Assembly: GCA_022820025.1 (NCBI GenBank)
Contig: JAJEGF010000082.1
Coordinates: 1 to 32,008, forward strand
Source: Chloroflexota bacterium
GTDB taxonomy: Bacteria; Chloroflexota; UBA11872
DNA length: 32,008 bases
Direction of reading: 5' to 3'
The position numbers and the translations under genes are program-made. The stretch's first letter is position 1; every line of letters begins with the position of its first letter. This document shows positions 5,693 to 13,229 of this stretch, piece after piece. The notes beneath the pieces are model-generated. The model searched no databases. It was not told where the DNA came from and saw nothing but the letters and a program-made list of their open reading frames with translations.

Positions 5693-6013
5693 CTAGCCGT
5701 TTTCGACTTCGATTTCCATGAAAATATCAATTGGTCGATTTTCTGCAAGCTCGCGAATTTTCCGCAAATGGAACTCTAATGACGCTTCAGGGACAAAAGC
5801 TGAGCCGTCCTGATGCATTGTATATTCTTCGGGACAGTAGGCACACTTACGAGGAAACTCAAAACTTCTGCCATCAAAGCTAAATATCGTTTCCGTACCA
5901 CACTCGCAGCGAACCCGCACAGCCTTAACCATCTGCGGGCTAACCAATAGAACTTTCTGCATCTCGAATCCCTTGGGCAATGGGTACCCAACACTACCGC
6001 GCTCATCAGTCAT
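5693..6013 (-). CDS. Zinc-ribbon hypothetical protein
   Basis: 106 residues. Two pairs of cysteines, C36-x-C38 and C57-x2-C60, flank a short beta-rich stretch (GTETIFSFDGRSFEFP), the layout of a zinc ribbon with an unusual first CxC knuckle. The C-terminus (about 76-106) is helical and acidic. AAAGGTG upstream of the ATG at 6013 supports this start; a later Met at residue 18 is less likely. It is the first gene of a two-gene leftward unit with the tail-anchored protein at 5357-5683. Its start is only 22 bases from the perfect palindrome at 6036-6136, so its promoter must lie in or beyond that element. Zinc ribbons of this size can bind nucleic acid or partner proteins; no specific function is supported. 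Confidence 0.6.
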   Translation of the reverse strand: MTDERGSVGYPLPKGFEMQKVLLVSPQMVKAVRVRCECGTETIFSFDGRSFEFPRKCAYCPEEYTMHQDGSAFVPEASLEFHLRKIRELAENRPIDIFMEIEVENG

Positions 6014-6035
6014 TGTCTACACCTTTCGGCATGTA

Positions 6036-6136
6036 AACCCCCGTACCCCCTAGTTGTTGAACGTCAGTGAACACCCCCTGCCTCGCGTCAGTCGCGTCAC
6101 AGGGCTGGGGTTCAACAACTAGGGGGTACGGGGGTT
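6036..6136. repeat. Perfect 27-bp inverted repeat, 101-bp palindromic element
   Basis: The left arm (6036-6062, starting AACCCCCGTACCCCCTAG) and right arm (6110-6136, ending CTAGGGGGTACGGGGGTT) are perfectly complementary over 27 bases. The 47-base centre folds further: CCCTG (6076-6080) with CAGGG (6100-6104), then CGCG (6084-6087) with CGCG (6093-6096) around TCAGT. CGCGTCA is directly repeated at 6084 and 6093. The element lies exactly where the lower-GC accessory block gives way to GC-rich chromosome. Possible natures are a palindromic MITE-like element, a recombination or replication site, a double terminator, or an assembly joint. Confidence 0.9.
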
Positions 6137-6382
6137 GCATCAGCTACAATCCGGCGACGAGCCGCCTGTGCCCGCGTAGCCCGCAAGACACTGGCTGCGC
6201 CGCATGGTCACGGCTCACACCGCCGCGCGGCCCCGTCTGAAAAATCTGGGTGCAACAAAGGGGTTGGTCCCTTTTTAGAAAAAACTCTTACTGCGCGCGA
6301 GGCGCCCCAATTCCACCAACCCGCCGCCGCCCATGTACGCTTTCACCCAGGTCGACCGTCACCCCCGAAAGTCGGTCCTGAC
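6137..6382. other. Non-coding GC-rich stretch between palindrome and aminotransferase gene
   Basis: Together with the palindrome this makes about 370 bases without a gene (6014-6382). I looked for a tRNA cloverleaf or other known RNA and found none. The only clear element is the short rightward terminator-like hairpin at 6257-6276. The bases just before the gene at 6383 have only a weak ribosome binding site. Confidence 0.5.
6257..6276 (+). terminator. Short intrinsic terminator with no visible upstream gene
   Basis: AAAGGG (6257-6262) pairs with CCCTTT (6269-6274) around a 6-base loop and ends in TTTTT (6272-6276). No rightward gene lies upstream between 5295 and here, so it would end either read-through from the left or an unannotated small RNA starting in 6137-6250. 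Confidence 0.55.
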
Positions 6383-7711
6383 ATGCCAGCCCTCGCGCTC
6401 ACCGGCGGCACCCCCGTCCGCACCCAGCCTTTCCCCGCCTGGCCCGTATTCCCCGAGCCGGACATCGCCGCCCTCGCCGGCCGCCTCCGCGCCGGCGACC
6501 GCTCCGACGACGACCCCGTCATCGAGTTCGAACAAGCCTTCGCCGCCGCCCACGGCGCCCGCTACGGCATCGGCGTCAACAGCGGCACCAGCGCCCTCGA
6601 GCTCGCCCTCCAGGCCCTCCGCCTCGACCGCGGCGCCGAGGTCATCGTTTCGCCGATCACCTTCTTCGCCAGCATCTCCGCCATCCTCAACGCCGGCCTC
6701 GTTCCCATCTTTGCCGACATCGATCCCGACACCTACAACATCGCCCCCGCCGCCATCCAGTCCGCCATCACCCCCCGCACCGGCGCCATCATGACCGTCC
6801 ACTTCGGCGGCGTCAGCTGCGACATGCAGCCCATCCTCGACATCGCCCAACGCCACGGCCACGCGATCGTCGAGGACGTCTCCCACGCCCACGGCGGCAC
6901 CTGGAACCACCGCGGCCTCGGCTCCATCGGCGACGCCGGCTGCTTCAGCTGCGGCAGCGGCAAGAACCTCTCCGCCGGAGGCGGCGGTGTCCTGATCACC
7001 AACGACCCCGTCATCCACGAACGCGCCAGCGGCTACGGCGAACTCAACCACCCCCGCCGCCAACGCCGCCGCGAACTCACCGGCGCCCGCGAAACCCGCC
7101 CGGCCACCGACGAGTTCTTCCCCTATTCGTCCGGCAACCGCCGCCTCCACCCCGTCCACGCCGTCCTCGGCCTGCCGCAGCTCCAACGCCTCGACGAGCA
7201 GACCGCCCGCCGCGACGCCAACGGCCGCTACCTCGCCTCCCTGCTCGACGACATCGAAGGCGTCACCCCCCGCCGCCAGGACCCCTTCGCCACCCGCGCC
7301 GCCAACCACCTATTCGTCCTGCGCTACGACGCCCAAGCTTTCGGCGGCCTCTCCCGCGAACTCTTCGTCAAGGCCCTCAACGCCGAGGGCATCCCCTGCC
7401 AAACCGAATACCACCGCCCCATGCACCATGCCGACCTGTTCACGGACGTCGACGGTGAACTCACCCGCGTCTGGCCCCGCGCCAACGGCGCCCCCGACGT
7501 CGACTACGCCGCCATGCACTGCCCCAACGCCGAACGCGCCTGCGCCCGGGAAATGGTCACCCTCCCCACCCGCGTAACCCTCGACACCCGTGACGGCATG
7601 GACCAGATCCTCACCGCCATCGAGAAGATCCAAACCCACCAGTCCGAACTCGCCGCCTACGTCCCCGACACCCCTTCGGAACAATCGCAGTGGTCCATCT
7701 CCGGCAGCTAA
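6383..7711 (+). CDS. DegT/DnrJ/EryC1/StrS family PLP aminotransferase
   Basis: The 442-residue product is a fold type I PLP enzyme of the sugar aminotransferase family, which transfers an amino group to keto-sugars or related substrates in the cytoplasm. Visible motifs: NSGTSALELAL (66-76, cofactor phosphate binding), VSPITFFASISAIL (89-102), DIDPDTYNI (112-120), VHFGG (139-143), EDVSHAHGG (164-172, Asp165 to the pyridine nitrogen) and FSCGSGKNLSAGGGG (188-202) with Lys194 as the probable Schiff-base lysine. Length fits the family. A ribosome binding site is not obvious. Codons end almost always in C and the gene looks richer in GC than its neighbours on both sides. No sugar-nucleotide genes are adjacent, so the substrate cannot be named. 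Confidence 0.9.
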   Translation: MPALALTGGTPVRTQPFPAWPVFPEPDIAALAGRLRAGDRSDDDPVIEFEQAFAAAHGARYGIGVNSGTSALELALQALRLDRGAEVIVSPITFFASISAILNAGLVPIFADIDPDTYNIAPAAIQSAITPRTGAIMTVHFGGVSCDMQPILDIAQRHGHAIVEDVSHAHGGTWNHRGLGSIGDAGCFSCGSGKNLSAGGGGVLITNDPVIHERASGYGELNHPRRQRRRELTGARETRPATDEFFPYSSGNRRLHPVHAVLGLPQLQRLDEQTARRDANGRYLASLLDDIEGVTPRRQDPFATRAANHLFVLRYDAQAFGGLSRELFVKALNAEGIPCQTEYHRPMHHADLFTDVDGELTRVWPRANGAPDVDYAAMHCPNAERACAREMVTLPTRVTLDTRDGMDQILTAIEKIQTHQSELAAYVPDTPSEQSQWSISGS

Positions 7712-7823
7712 TGACACCTGTGTTTTGCCTGCCCATATCGACCGCCGCCGACCACAGTGCTAGCCTCGTTCGACTCCGAATGATGACGGGTTTGAAGATC
7801 CGGCAACGCGGGGAGAAACGGCC

Positions 7824-8972
7824 ATGAGCTACCGGCCGCTGGCTGACGTGCGCAAAGACCTCCGGGTCGAGTGGTACCGCTGCCCCATCGAGGGCGCCAA
7901 GCTGCGCGAGCTCTCACGCCGCAGCGACCTCCAGGGCTGGTTCCAGGCCGGCGGCCACCTGGCGCTGTTTCTCCTGACCGGCGCCATCACCTACTTCTTC
8001 TGGCTGCAGCAGATCTGGGTGGGCGTCGTCATTGGGCTCTACTTCCACGGAACCGTGGGATCATTCTTACGCGGTGTGGCCAGTCACGAGCTTGTCCACG
8101 GCTCGGTCTTCCGAACCAAGTTTCTGAACAAGTTCTTCCTGTACTTCTTCGGTCTCCTGGGCTGGTTCGATTCCTTTGACTACGCCAGCAGCCACACCTA
8201 TCACCACCGCTACACCCTACACCCAGAGGGCGACCGCGAGGTTCTGCTTCCCCTCAAACCCACCGTCGGCAAGACCTTCCTGCTCCAGATCTGCACCATC
8301 AACCTCTGGACGCAGAAGGGCCGAACCTTCGGCCGAGCCGGTGGCCTCTTTCCCACGATCATTGGCACGTTCCGATCGGCCATATCGACGCCCGGCTCGC
8401 CGGACACATCCAAGTCGGAGTGGTGGAACGCCTTGAACTACGACCAGCCGGATCAGTACCGCCGCTCACTCTGGTGGTCCCGCGCCCAGTTGGCCTACCA
8501 CGCAACGGTCTGGGTGGTATCGATCCTGACCGGTCAGTGGATCTGGATCTTCCTGGTCAGCGTCTTTCCATTCATCGCCAACCTGGCTTCGTACCTGGTC
8601 AGCATGCCCCAGCACTGCGGCCTGAGGGACAACGTTGCCGACTTCCGCAAGTGCGTGCGCTCGAACACGCTGATTCCGATCCTCGAGTTCCTCTACTGGC
8701 GTATGAACTGGCATCTCGAGCACCACATGTACGCCGGCGTCCCCTGCTACAACCTCAAGCAGCTCTACCACGAAGTCGCCCACGACATGCCGGAACCCCG
8801 AACCCTCCGCAGCGCCTGGCGCGAAATGCTGGACGTCTGGGAACGCCAGCAAACCGACCCCGACTACCAGTACGACACCCCGCTGCCGGCCACCGCGCAG
8901 CGCGTCCGCGAGGATGAGTCCACCGCGCTGGAGAGCTCCATCGGGGACCTCGCGCCGAAGGGTCTGAAATAG
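7824..8972 (+). CDS. Membrane fatty acid desaturase family protein, copy 1
   Basis: The 382-residue product is a membrane di-iron enzyme of the fatty acid desaturase/hydroxylase superfamily. The histidine boxes are HELVH (88-92), HTYHH (124-128) and HLEHH (297-301), with an extra conserved PQHCGLRDN (262-270) that may supply another ligand. Hydrophobic pairs lie at about 45-80, 103-117 and 222-262. Such enzymes insert double bonds or hydroxyls into acyl, alkyl or carotenoid chains; the substrate is unknown here. GGGAG (7811-7815) is eight bases before the ATG. A close paralogue follows 52 bases downstream in the same direction. No terminator separates them, so they are probably co-transcribed. 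Confidence 0.9.
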   Translation: MSYRPLADVRKDLRVEWYRCPIEGAKLRELSRRSDLQGWFQAGGHLALFLLTGAITYFFWLQQIWVGVVIGLYFHGTVGSFLRGVASHELVHGSVFRTKFLNKFFLYFFGLLGWFDSFDYASSHTYHHRYTLHPEGDREVLLPLKPTVGKTFLLQICTINLWTQKGRTFGRAGGLFPTIIGTFRSAISTPGSPDTSKSEWWNALNYDQPDQYRRSLWWSRAQLAYHATVWVVSILTGQWIWIFLVSVFPFIANLASYLVSMPQHCGLRDNVADFRKCVRSNTLIPILEFLYWRMNWHLEHHMYAGVPCYNLKQLYHEVAHDMPEPRTLRSAWREMLDVWERQQTDPDYQYDTPLPATAQRVREDESTALESSIGDLAPKGLK

Positions 8973-9024
8973 CCGTGCAGAACACGACGAATTTGCCGAT
9001 AAGAGGGCCCTGGGAGGAGAAACC

Positions 9025-10170
9025 ATGAGCTACCGGCCGCTGGCTGAAGTACGCAAAGACTTCCGCGTCGAGTGGTATCGCTGCCCAATCGACGGCGCCA
9101 GGCTGCGCGAACTTTCCCGGCGCAGCGATCTTCAAGGTTGGTACCAGGCCGGCGGCCACCTGGCGCTCTTCCTCTTGACCGGCGCACTTACCTACTTCTT
9201 CTGGTTGCAGCAGATCTGGGTGGGCGTTGTCTTCGGGCTATTCCTCCACGGCACCGTTGGGACCTTCTTCCGCGGCATCGCCGCGCATGAACTGGCCCAC
9301 GGCTCCGTCTTCCGGACCAAGATCCTCAACAAGATCTTCCTCTACCTGTTCAGCCTGCTCAGCTGGTGGGATGTATTCGACTACGCCAGCAGCCACACCT
9401 ACCACCACCGCTACACCCTGCATCCCGAGGGTGATCGCGAAGTCTTGCTTCCGATCCAGCCGAGGACTGGCAGAACATTTCTGCTCCAGATGTTCACCAT
9501 GAACATCTGGACGCAGAAAGGACGCACGTTTGGACGCGGCGGCCTGATTCCGCTGGTCTTGAGCACGATTCGGACGGCCATGGGAAGTTCAGGTTCGTCC
9601 ACCCGGGGCGGTTCGGAGTGGGTGAACTCGCTGCACGAGGATCAGCCCGATCAGCATCGGCGGGCGATCTGGTTCGCTCGGGCACAGCTGGCGTTTCACG
9701 CAGCGGTGGTCATCGTCTCAATCGTGACGGGCCAGTGGATCTGGATCTTTCTGCTTACACTCTTCGCGTTCACCGCCGGCTGGGCCGTGTACATGGTGGG
9801 ATTGCCCCAACACTGCGGCCTGCGGGACAACGTGCCCGACTTCCGTAAGTGCGTGCGCTCGAACACGCTGATTCCGATCCTTGAGTTCCTCTACTGGCGC
9901 ATGAACTGGCACCTGGAACACCACATGTACGCTGGCGTCCCCTGCTACAACCTCAAGAAGCTGCACCAGGAAGTCGCCCACGACATGCCGGTGCCTCGCA
10001 CCCTGCGCAGCGCTTGGCGCGAAATGCTGGACACCTGGGAACGCCAGCAAACCGACCCCGACTACCAGTACGACACCCCGCTTCCACCCACCGCCAGCCG
10101 CGTCCGCCTCGGGGATACCGACGAGCTCGAAAGCTCAATAGGCGACCTGGCGCCCAAAGGTCTCCAATAG
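9025..10170 (+). CDS. Membrane fatty acid desaturase family protein, copy 2
   Basis: 381 residues, colinear with the preceding gene and clearly its paralogue: the opening MSYRPLA, the boxes HELAH, HTYHH and HLEHH, the PQHCGLRDN segment, the CVRSNTLIPILEFLYW stretch and the ending SSIGDLAPKGL are shared. Differences cluster in the middle (about 170-210), which probably faces the cytoplasm between membrane pairs. GGGAGGAG (9010-9017) is a very strong ribosome binding site. This is a tandem duplication in which both copies keep all iron-binding histidines, so both are likely active, perhaps with different substrates or positional preference. Confidence 0.9.
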   Translation: MSYRPLAEVRKDFRVEWYRCPIDGARLRELSRRSDLQGWYQAGGHLALFLLTGALTYFFWLQQIWVGVVFGLFLHGTVGTFFRGIAAHELAHGSVFRTKILNKIFLYLFSLLSWWDVFDYASSHTYHHRYTLHPEGDREVLLPIQPRTGRTFLLQMFTMNIWTQKGRTFGRGGLIPLVLSTIRTAMGSSGSSTRGGSEWVNSLHEDQPDQHRRAIWFARAQLAFHAAVVIVSIVTGQWIWIFLLTLFAFTAGWAVYMVGLPQHCGLRDNVPDFRKCVRSNTLIPILEFLYWRMNWHLEHHMYAGVPCYNLKKLHQEVAHDMPVPRTLRSAWREMLDTWERQQTDPDYQYDTPLPPTASRVRLGDTDELESSIGDLAPKGLQ

Positions 10171-10174
10171 CCCG

Positions 10175-10618
10175 TTGCCCGTCCGCGCCGGCCCTTCCGG
10201 CCGCCGTTCGGTAGCGATCGAAGTCCAGGTCCCCGGCCTACCCGACCGGGTCTGGTCCGCCATCGCCACCCCCGAAGGGATCTCGTCCTGGTTCGTACCG
10301 ACAACCTTCGCGCTGAACCCCAACGGAACACCCAACCAAATCACCTTCACCTTTACCCCCACCCACACCGACACCGTCACCGTCGCTAGCTGGCAGCCCC
10401 CACGACGCTTCGTCGTCCAAAGCCCAAAATTCATCCCCAACGGCCCACCAGTCTCCACCGAATGGACCGTTGAGGAGCACTCCACCGTGACTTCCAAGGT
10501 CCGCGTCGAGCACCGCCTGCGCGCGGACAGCGACCAGTGGGACGGCTACCTCAATGGCGCTGAGTCCGGCTGGCCGGCCTTCTTGGAGAACCTCGCGACC
10601 TATCTTGACGCGCGGTGA
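10175..10618 (+). CDS. SRPBCC/AHSA1-like protein
   Basis: The 147-residue product has the pattern of START-like SRPBCC proteins: an N-terminal strand and helix (SVAIEVQVPGLPDRVWSAIA, then ATPEGISSWFVP, about 12-43), a middle of paired strands (ITFTFTP, TVASWQPPRRFVVQSP, STEWTVEEH) and a long C-terminal helix (WDGYLNGAESGWPAFLENLATYL). Proteins of this fold bind hydrophobic ligands or, in the AHSA1 branch, chaperones. No ATG is available in frame; the likely start is TTG at 10175, five bases after the desaturase stop, so translation may be coupled. Its place after two desaturases makes lipid or isoprenoid binding an attractive but unproven idea. Confidence 0.75.
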   Translation: MPVRAGPSGRRSVAIEVQVPGLPDRVWSAIATPEGISSWFVPTTFALNPNGTPNQITFTFTPTHTDTVTVASWQPPRRFVVQSPKFIPNGPPVSTEWTVEEHSTVTSKVRVEHRLRADSDQWDGYLNGAESGWPAFLENLATYLDAR

Positions 10619-10666
10619 ACGGCTCGGACGCTCTCCCCTCGAGCACCCAAGCCCGATACCCGAGTG

Positions 10667-11416
10667 CTACGCGTCGTCCTCGCCGGTGTCGAGCTTTCCG
10701 AGGAACACCTGCGTCAGGATGTCGGTTTCCTGGATCGACTCCGGCGTGCCGTCGTGCACCACCCGCCCCATGTCCAGCACGTAGGCCCGATCCACGATAT
10801 CCAGCACGCCCTTGATGTTGTGCTCCACCACCATGATCGTGGTATTAAGCTTCTCGCTGATCTCCGCCACCTTCTGAAACACTTCTTTCACGACGATCGG
10901 CGCCAGCCCCAGCGTCGGCTCATCCAGCAGCAGCACCTCCGGCCCGGCCATCAACCCACGTCCCAGCGCCAGCATCTGCTGCTGCCCGCCGGACATCTGG
11001 CTGGCGAAGTCGCGGCGCTTCTGGTGAAGGACTGGAAACAGGTCCAAAACCGTGTCCAGCCGTCGCTGCTTCTCAGCCGCGTCGTTCAGGTACAAGCAGC
11101 CCATCTCCAGGTTTTCTTCTATGGACAGATGCGTGAACACTCGCCGGCCCTGCGGCACGAACGCAATGCCTTCTCGCACGATCTCGTGCGTCGGCGCGGT
11201 GAGTCGCTGCTGACGCCAATTGACATGCCCATCCACAACGGGCGCCAGTCCCATGACCGCCTTTAGCACGGTGGACTTGCCGGCGCCGTTCGGACCCATC
11301 ACGGCCACGATCTCGCCCTTGCTTACGCCAAGCGACACCCCGGTGAGAGCGCGCACCTGGCCGTAGTGGACCGATATACCGACCAACTCGAGCAGCATCG
11401 TTCCATTCGGATCCAT
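10667..11416 (-). CDS. livF: Branched-chain amino acid ABC transporter ATPase LivF
   Basis: One of two ATPases that power the Liv-type importer from the cytoplasmic face. With the ATG at 11416 the product is 249 residues, the normal length: Walker A GPNGAGKST (41-49), Q-loop in FVPQGRRVF (86-94), signature MSGGQQQML (141-149), Walker B VLLLDEPTLGL (161-171) and switch histidine in VVEHN (196-200). The frame stays open further upstream into livG, but that extension is not part of the family. Only one base separates the livG stop from this start; an alternative ATG lies at 11398. It is the last gene of the operon and converges on the SRPBCC gene. Confidence 0.93.
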   Translation of the reverse strand: MDPNGTMLLELVGISVHYGQVRALTGVSLGVSKGEIVAVMGPNGAGKSTVLKAVMGLAPVVDGHVNWRQQRLTAPTHEIVREGIAFVPQGRRVFTHLSIEENLEMGCLYLNDAAEKQRRLDTVLDLFPVLHQKRRDFASQMSGGQQQMLALGRGLMAGPEVLLLDEPTLGLAPIVVKEVFQKVAEISEKLNTTIMVVEHNIKGVLDIVDRAYVLDMGRVVHDGTPESIQETDILTQVFLGKLDTGEDDA

Positions 11417-11417
11417 G

Positions 11418-12173
11418 CTAGTTGCCAAGGTAGGCATCGATGACCGCCGACCTGCCGAGCACTTCCTCGACCTCGCCTGCAGCCAGCAGGGCGCCGCTGT
11501 CCAGGACAAAGAGGTGGTCGGACAGCTCGCGAACGATGTCCATGTTGTGAGATACGAAGACGATGCTTCGCTCTTGCTCTCGCATGTCCTTCAAGATTGA
11601 CTTGACCTGCTCCAACATCCGGGGAAACAGCCCGGCAAACGGCTCGTCGAACAGGTAGATCTGAACGTCCATCGCCATGGCGCGCCCGATTTCCAGGAGC
11701 TTTCGCTGGCCGTAGGACAGGTCCTGGGCCATGGCGTCACGCTTCTCCCACATGCCCACGCTTTTCAGGATCCTCTCCGCCTCAACCTTGTGGTTTGGTT
11801 TCGTGCGTTCCAAAAGCGCAGGAAACACGCGGCGTTCCGTCAAGACCACCATGATGTTGTCCCAGACGCTGATCTGGTCGAAGAGCCGAACTTCCTGGAA
11901 GGTGCGTGTGATGCCGTGGTCCGGCGAGTCATGCGCCTTCACCACCCGGAGGCCGACGTTGTCGACAACCACGATTCCGCCGTCCAGCGGCAGCAAGCCG
12001 CTCAGGAGATTGATCAGGGTCGACTTGCCGGATCCGTTTGGCCCGACGATGCAGGTGATCCACTCCCGCAAGATGGAGATCGACAGTTGGTCAATGGCTT
12101 TAACTGCCCCGAAACTCTTTGAGACGTCGCGCGTCTCCAGCACGTAGACGCGGGGATCGACTTCGGTGCTCAA
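11418..12173 (-). CDS. livG: Branched-chain amino acid ABC transporter ATPase LivG
   Basis: Second ATPase of the importer, 251 residues. I chose TTG at 12173: it overlaps the livM stop (TTGA) and is preceded by GGGAGG eight bases upstream. Longer frames reading into livM give a non-family leader. Motifs: Walker A GPNGSGKST, the LivG-type TFQEVRLFDQISVWDNIM segment, signature LSYGQRKLLEIGRAM, Walker B IYLFDEPFAGLFP and switch FVSHNMDIV. The long helical insertion after the Q-loop (about 110-130) is typical of LivG rather than LivF. Overlap with livM indicates tight translational coupling. Confidence 0.93.
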   Translation of the reverse strand: MSTEVDPRVYVLETRDVSKSFGAVKAIDQLSISILREWITCIVGPNGSGKSTLINLLSGLLPLDGGIVVVDNVGLRVVKAHDSPDHGITRTFQEVRLFDQISVWDNIMVVLTERRVFPALLERTKPNHKVEAERILKSVGMWEKRDAMAQDLSYGQRKLLEIGRAMAMDVQIYLFDEPFAGLFPRMLEQVKSILKDMREQERSIVFVSHNMDIVRELSDHLFVLDSGALLAAGEVEEVLGRSAVIDAYLGN

Positions 12174-13225
12174 AGCTTGAACCTCCCGACCAGGCCCTGG
12201 GGCCTGAACAGCATCAGTAGGACCAGGAGGATTCCCAGAATCACCTGTCGAATCTGGCCGATGAATTCGGATGGTAGGAACGGGACGAAGCGCATGCCCT
12301 CTTCCAACATCACGAAAGCCAGGGCCCCAAGCAGCGATCCCCAGATGCTGGCCAGTCCGCCCAGGATGACGATCGAGACGAGGAGGACTGACTCCAGCAG
12401 GACAAAGGAATTGGGGTCGATAAAGGTGCTCCAGCTTGCGAGGAGCGCGCCAGCCAATCCGGCCATCATGGCCGAGATGACCCAGATGGCGAGCTTGTAA
12501 TGAGTCGTGCGGTAGCCGAAGACTTCGATTGCCTCTTCGTCCTCGCGGATGGCTGTGAGAACCCGTCCGAACGAAGACGTAACGATGAGCCATGAGATCA
12601 ACACAACCAGCCCCAGGAAGACGAGCAGCAGCGCCAGAAACTCCAATTCGCCGTCAAAGACCACCGGACCGATGGCCGGCCGGGCGACTTGGTGGATTCC
12701 AAAGGCGCCCCTGGTCAGGTTGCGCCAGCTCAGGAATGTGGTAAAGGCGATGACCGCGAATCCGAACGAGACCAGCACGTAAATGTCGTCACGGAAGCGG
12801 TTGAAGGCGATGCCCACCACGAGGGCCACGAGTCCGGCGAGCACCACACTGATCGGCAGCGCGGCGAAGAATGGCCAACCGAAGGTCGGAATAGCCTCCG
12901 TGCGCAACTGCTCGTAGGAGGCACTTGAGGTGAGCACCGCCATCGCGTAGGCGCCGATGCCGAAGAAGCCGATGTGGCCAACCGACAGCAAGCCGGTGTA
13001 GCCGACGACCAGGTTCAGGCTCACGGCCAGGACTGCCCAAATAGCGAAGACACTGCCAACCGTGACCGCAAAGCCGCCGCCTCGCCACAGCATGAACACA
13101 AGCGCCCAGCCGAGAACGATCAGGTTGGCCCACAGCTCGACGCTGCCCTTCGAGCGTCGCCACCATGATCTTGGGTCGCGCGCGACCTCCTGAAGGCCTC
13201 GAATCGGTGCGGAGGCGATGCTCAC
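12170..13225 (-). CDS. livM: Branched-chain amino acid ABC transporter permease LivM
   Basis: The 351-residue inner-membrane permease pairs with LivH. After a cytoplasmic N-terminus (about 1-33) it has roughly ten membrane segments. Family marks are NLVVGYTGLLSVGHIGFFGI (about 71-90), the coupling loop FGRVLTAIREDEEAIEVFGY with the EAA-like contact to the ATPases, and the end GILLVLLMLFRPQGLVGR. The start is GTG at 13225 with GAGGA upstream. It begins four bases after the livH stop and overlaps livG. Confidence 0.92.
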   Translation of the reverse strand: MSIASAPIRGLQEVARDPRSWWRRSKGSVELWANLIVLGWALVFMLWRGGGFAVTVGSVFAIWAVLAVSLNLVVGYTGLLSVGHIGFFGIGAYAMAVLTSSASYEQLRTEAIPTFGWPFFAALPISVVLAGLVALVVGIAFNRFRDDIYVLVSFGFAVIAFTTFLSWRNLTRGAFGIHQVARPAIGPVVFDGELEFLALLLVFLGLVVLISWLIVTSSFGRVLTAIREDEEAIEVFGYRTTHYKLAIWVISAMMAGLAGALLASWSTFIDPNSFVLLESVLLVSIVILGGLASIWGSLLGALAFVMLEEGMRFVPFLPSEFIGQIRQVILGILLVLLMLFRPQGLVGRFKL

Positions 13226-13229
13226 GTGT

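Noticed and set aside
6137..6382. tRNA or tmRNA gene as an integration target beside the palindrome
   Set aside because: No cloverleaf, T-loop sequence or CCA-ended acceptor stem could be built.
6359..7309. Long minus-strand open frame opposite the DegT aminotransferase gene
   Set aside because: It is a Gly/Ala/Val/Asp repetitive translation caused by C-ending codons on the plus strand; the plus strand has all family motifs.
10664..11266. Plus-strand 200-codon frame opposite livF
   Set aside because: Low-complexity His/Gln/Arg-rich translation without family features; livF is complete on the other strand.
12174..12593. Upstream extension of LivG through the livM gene
   Set aside because: Translation of livM in another frame; the TTG at 12173 overlaps the livM stop and has GGGAGG upstream.
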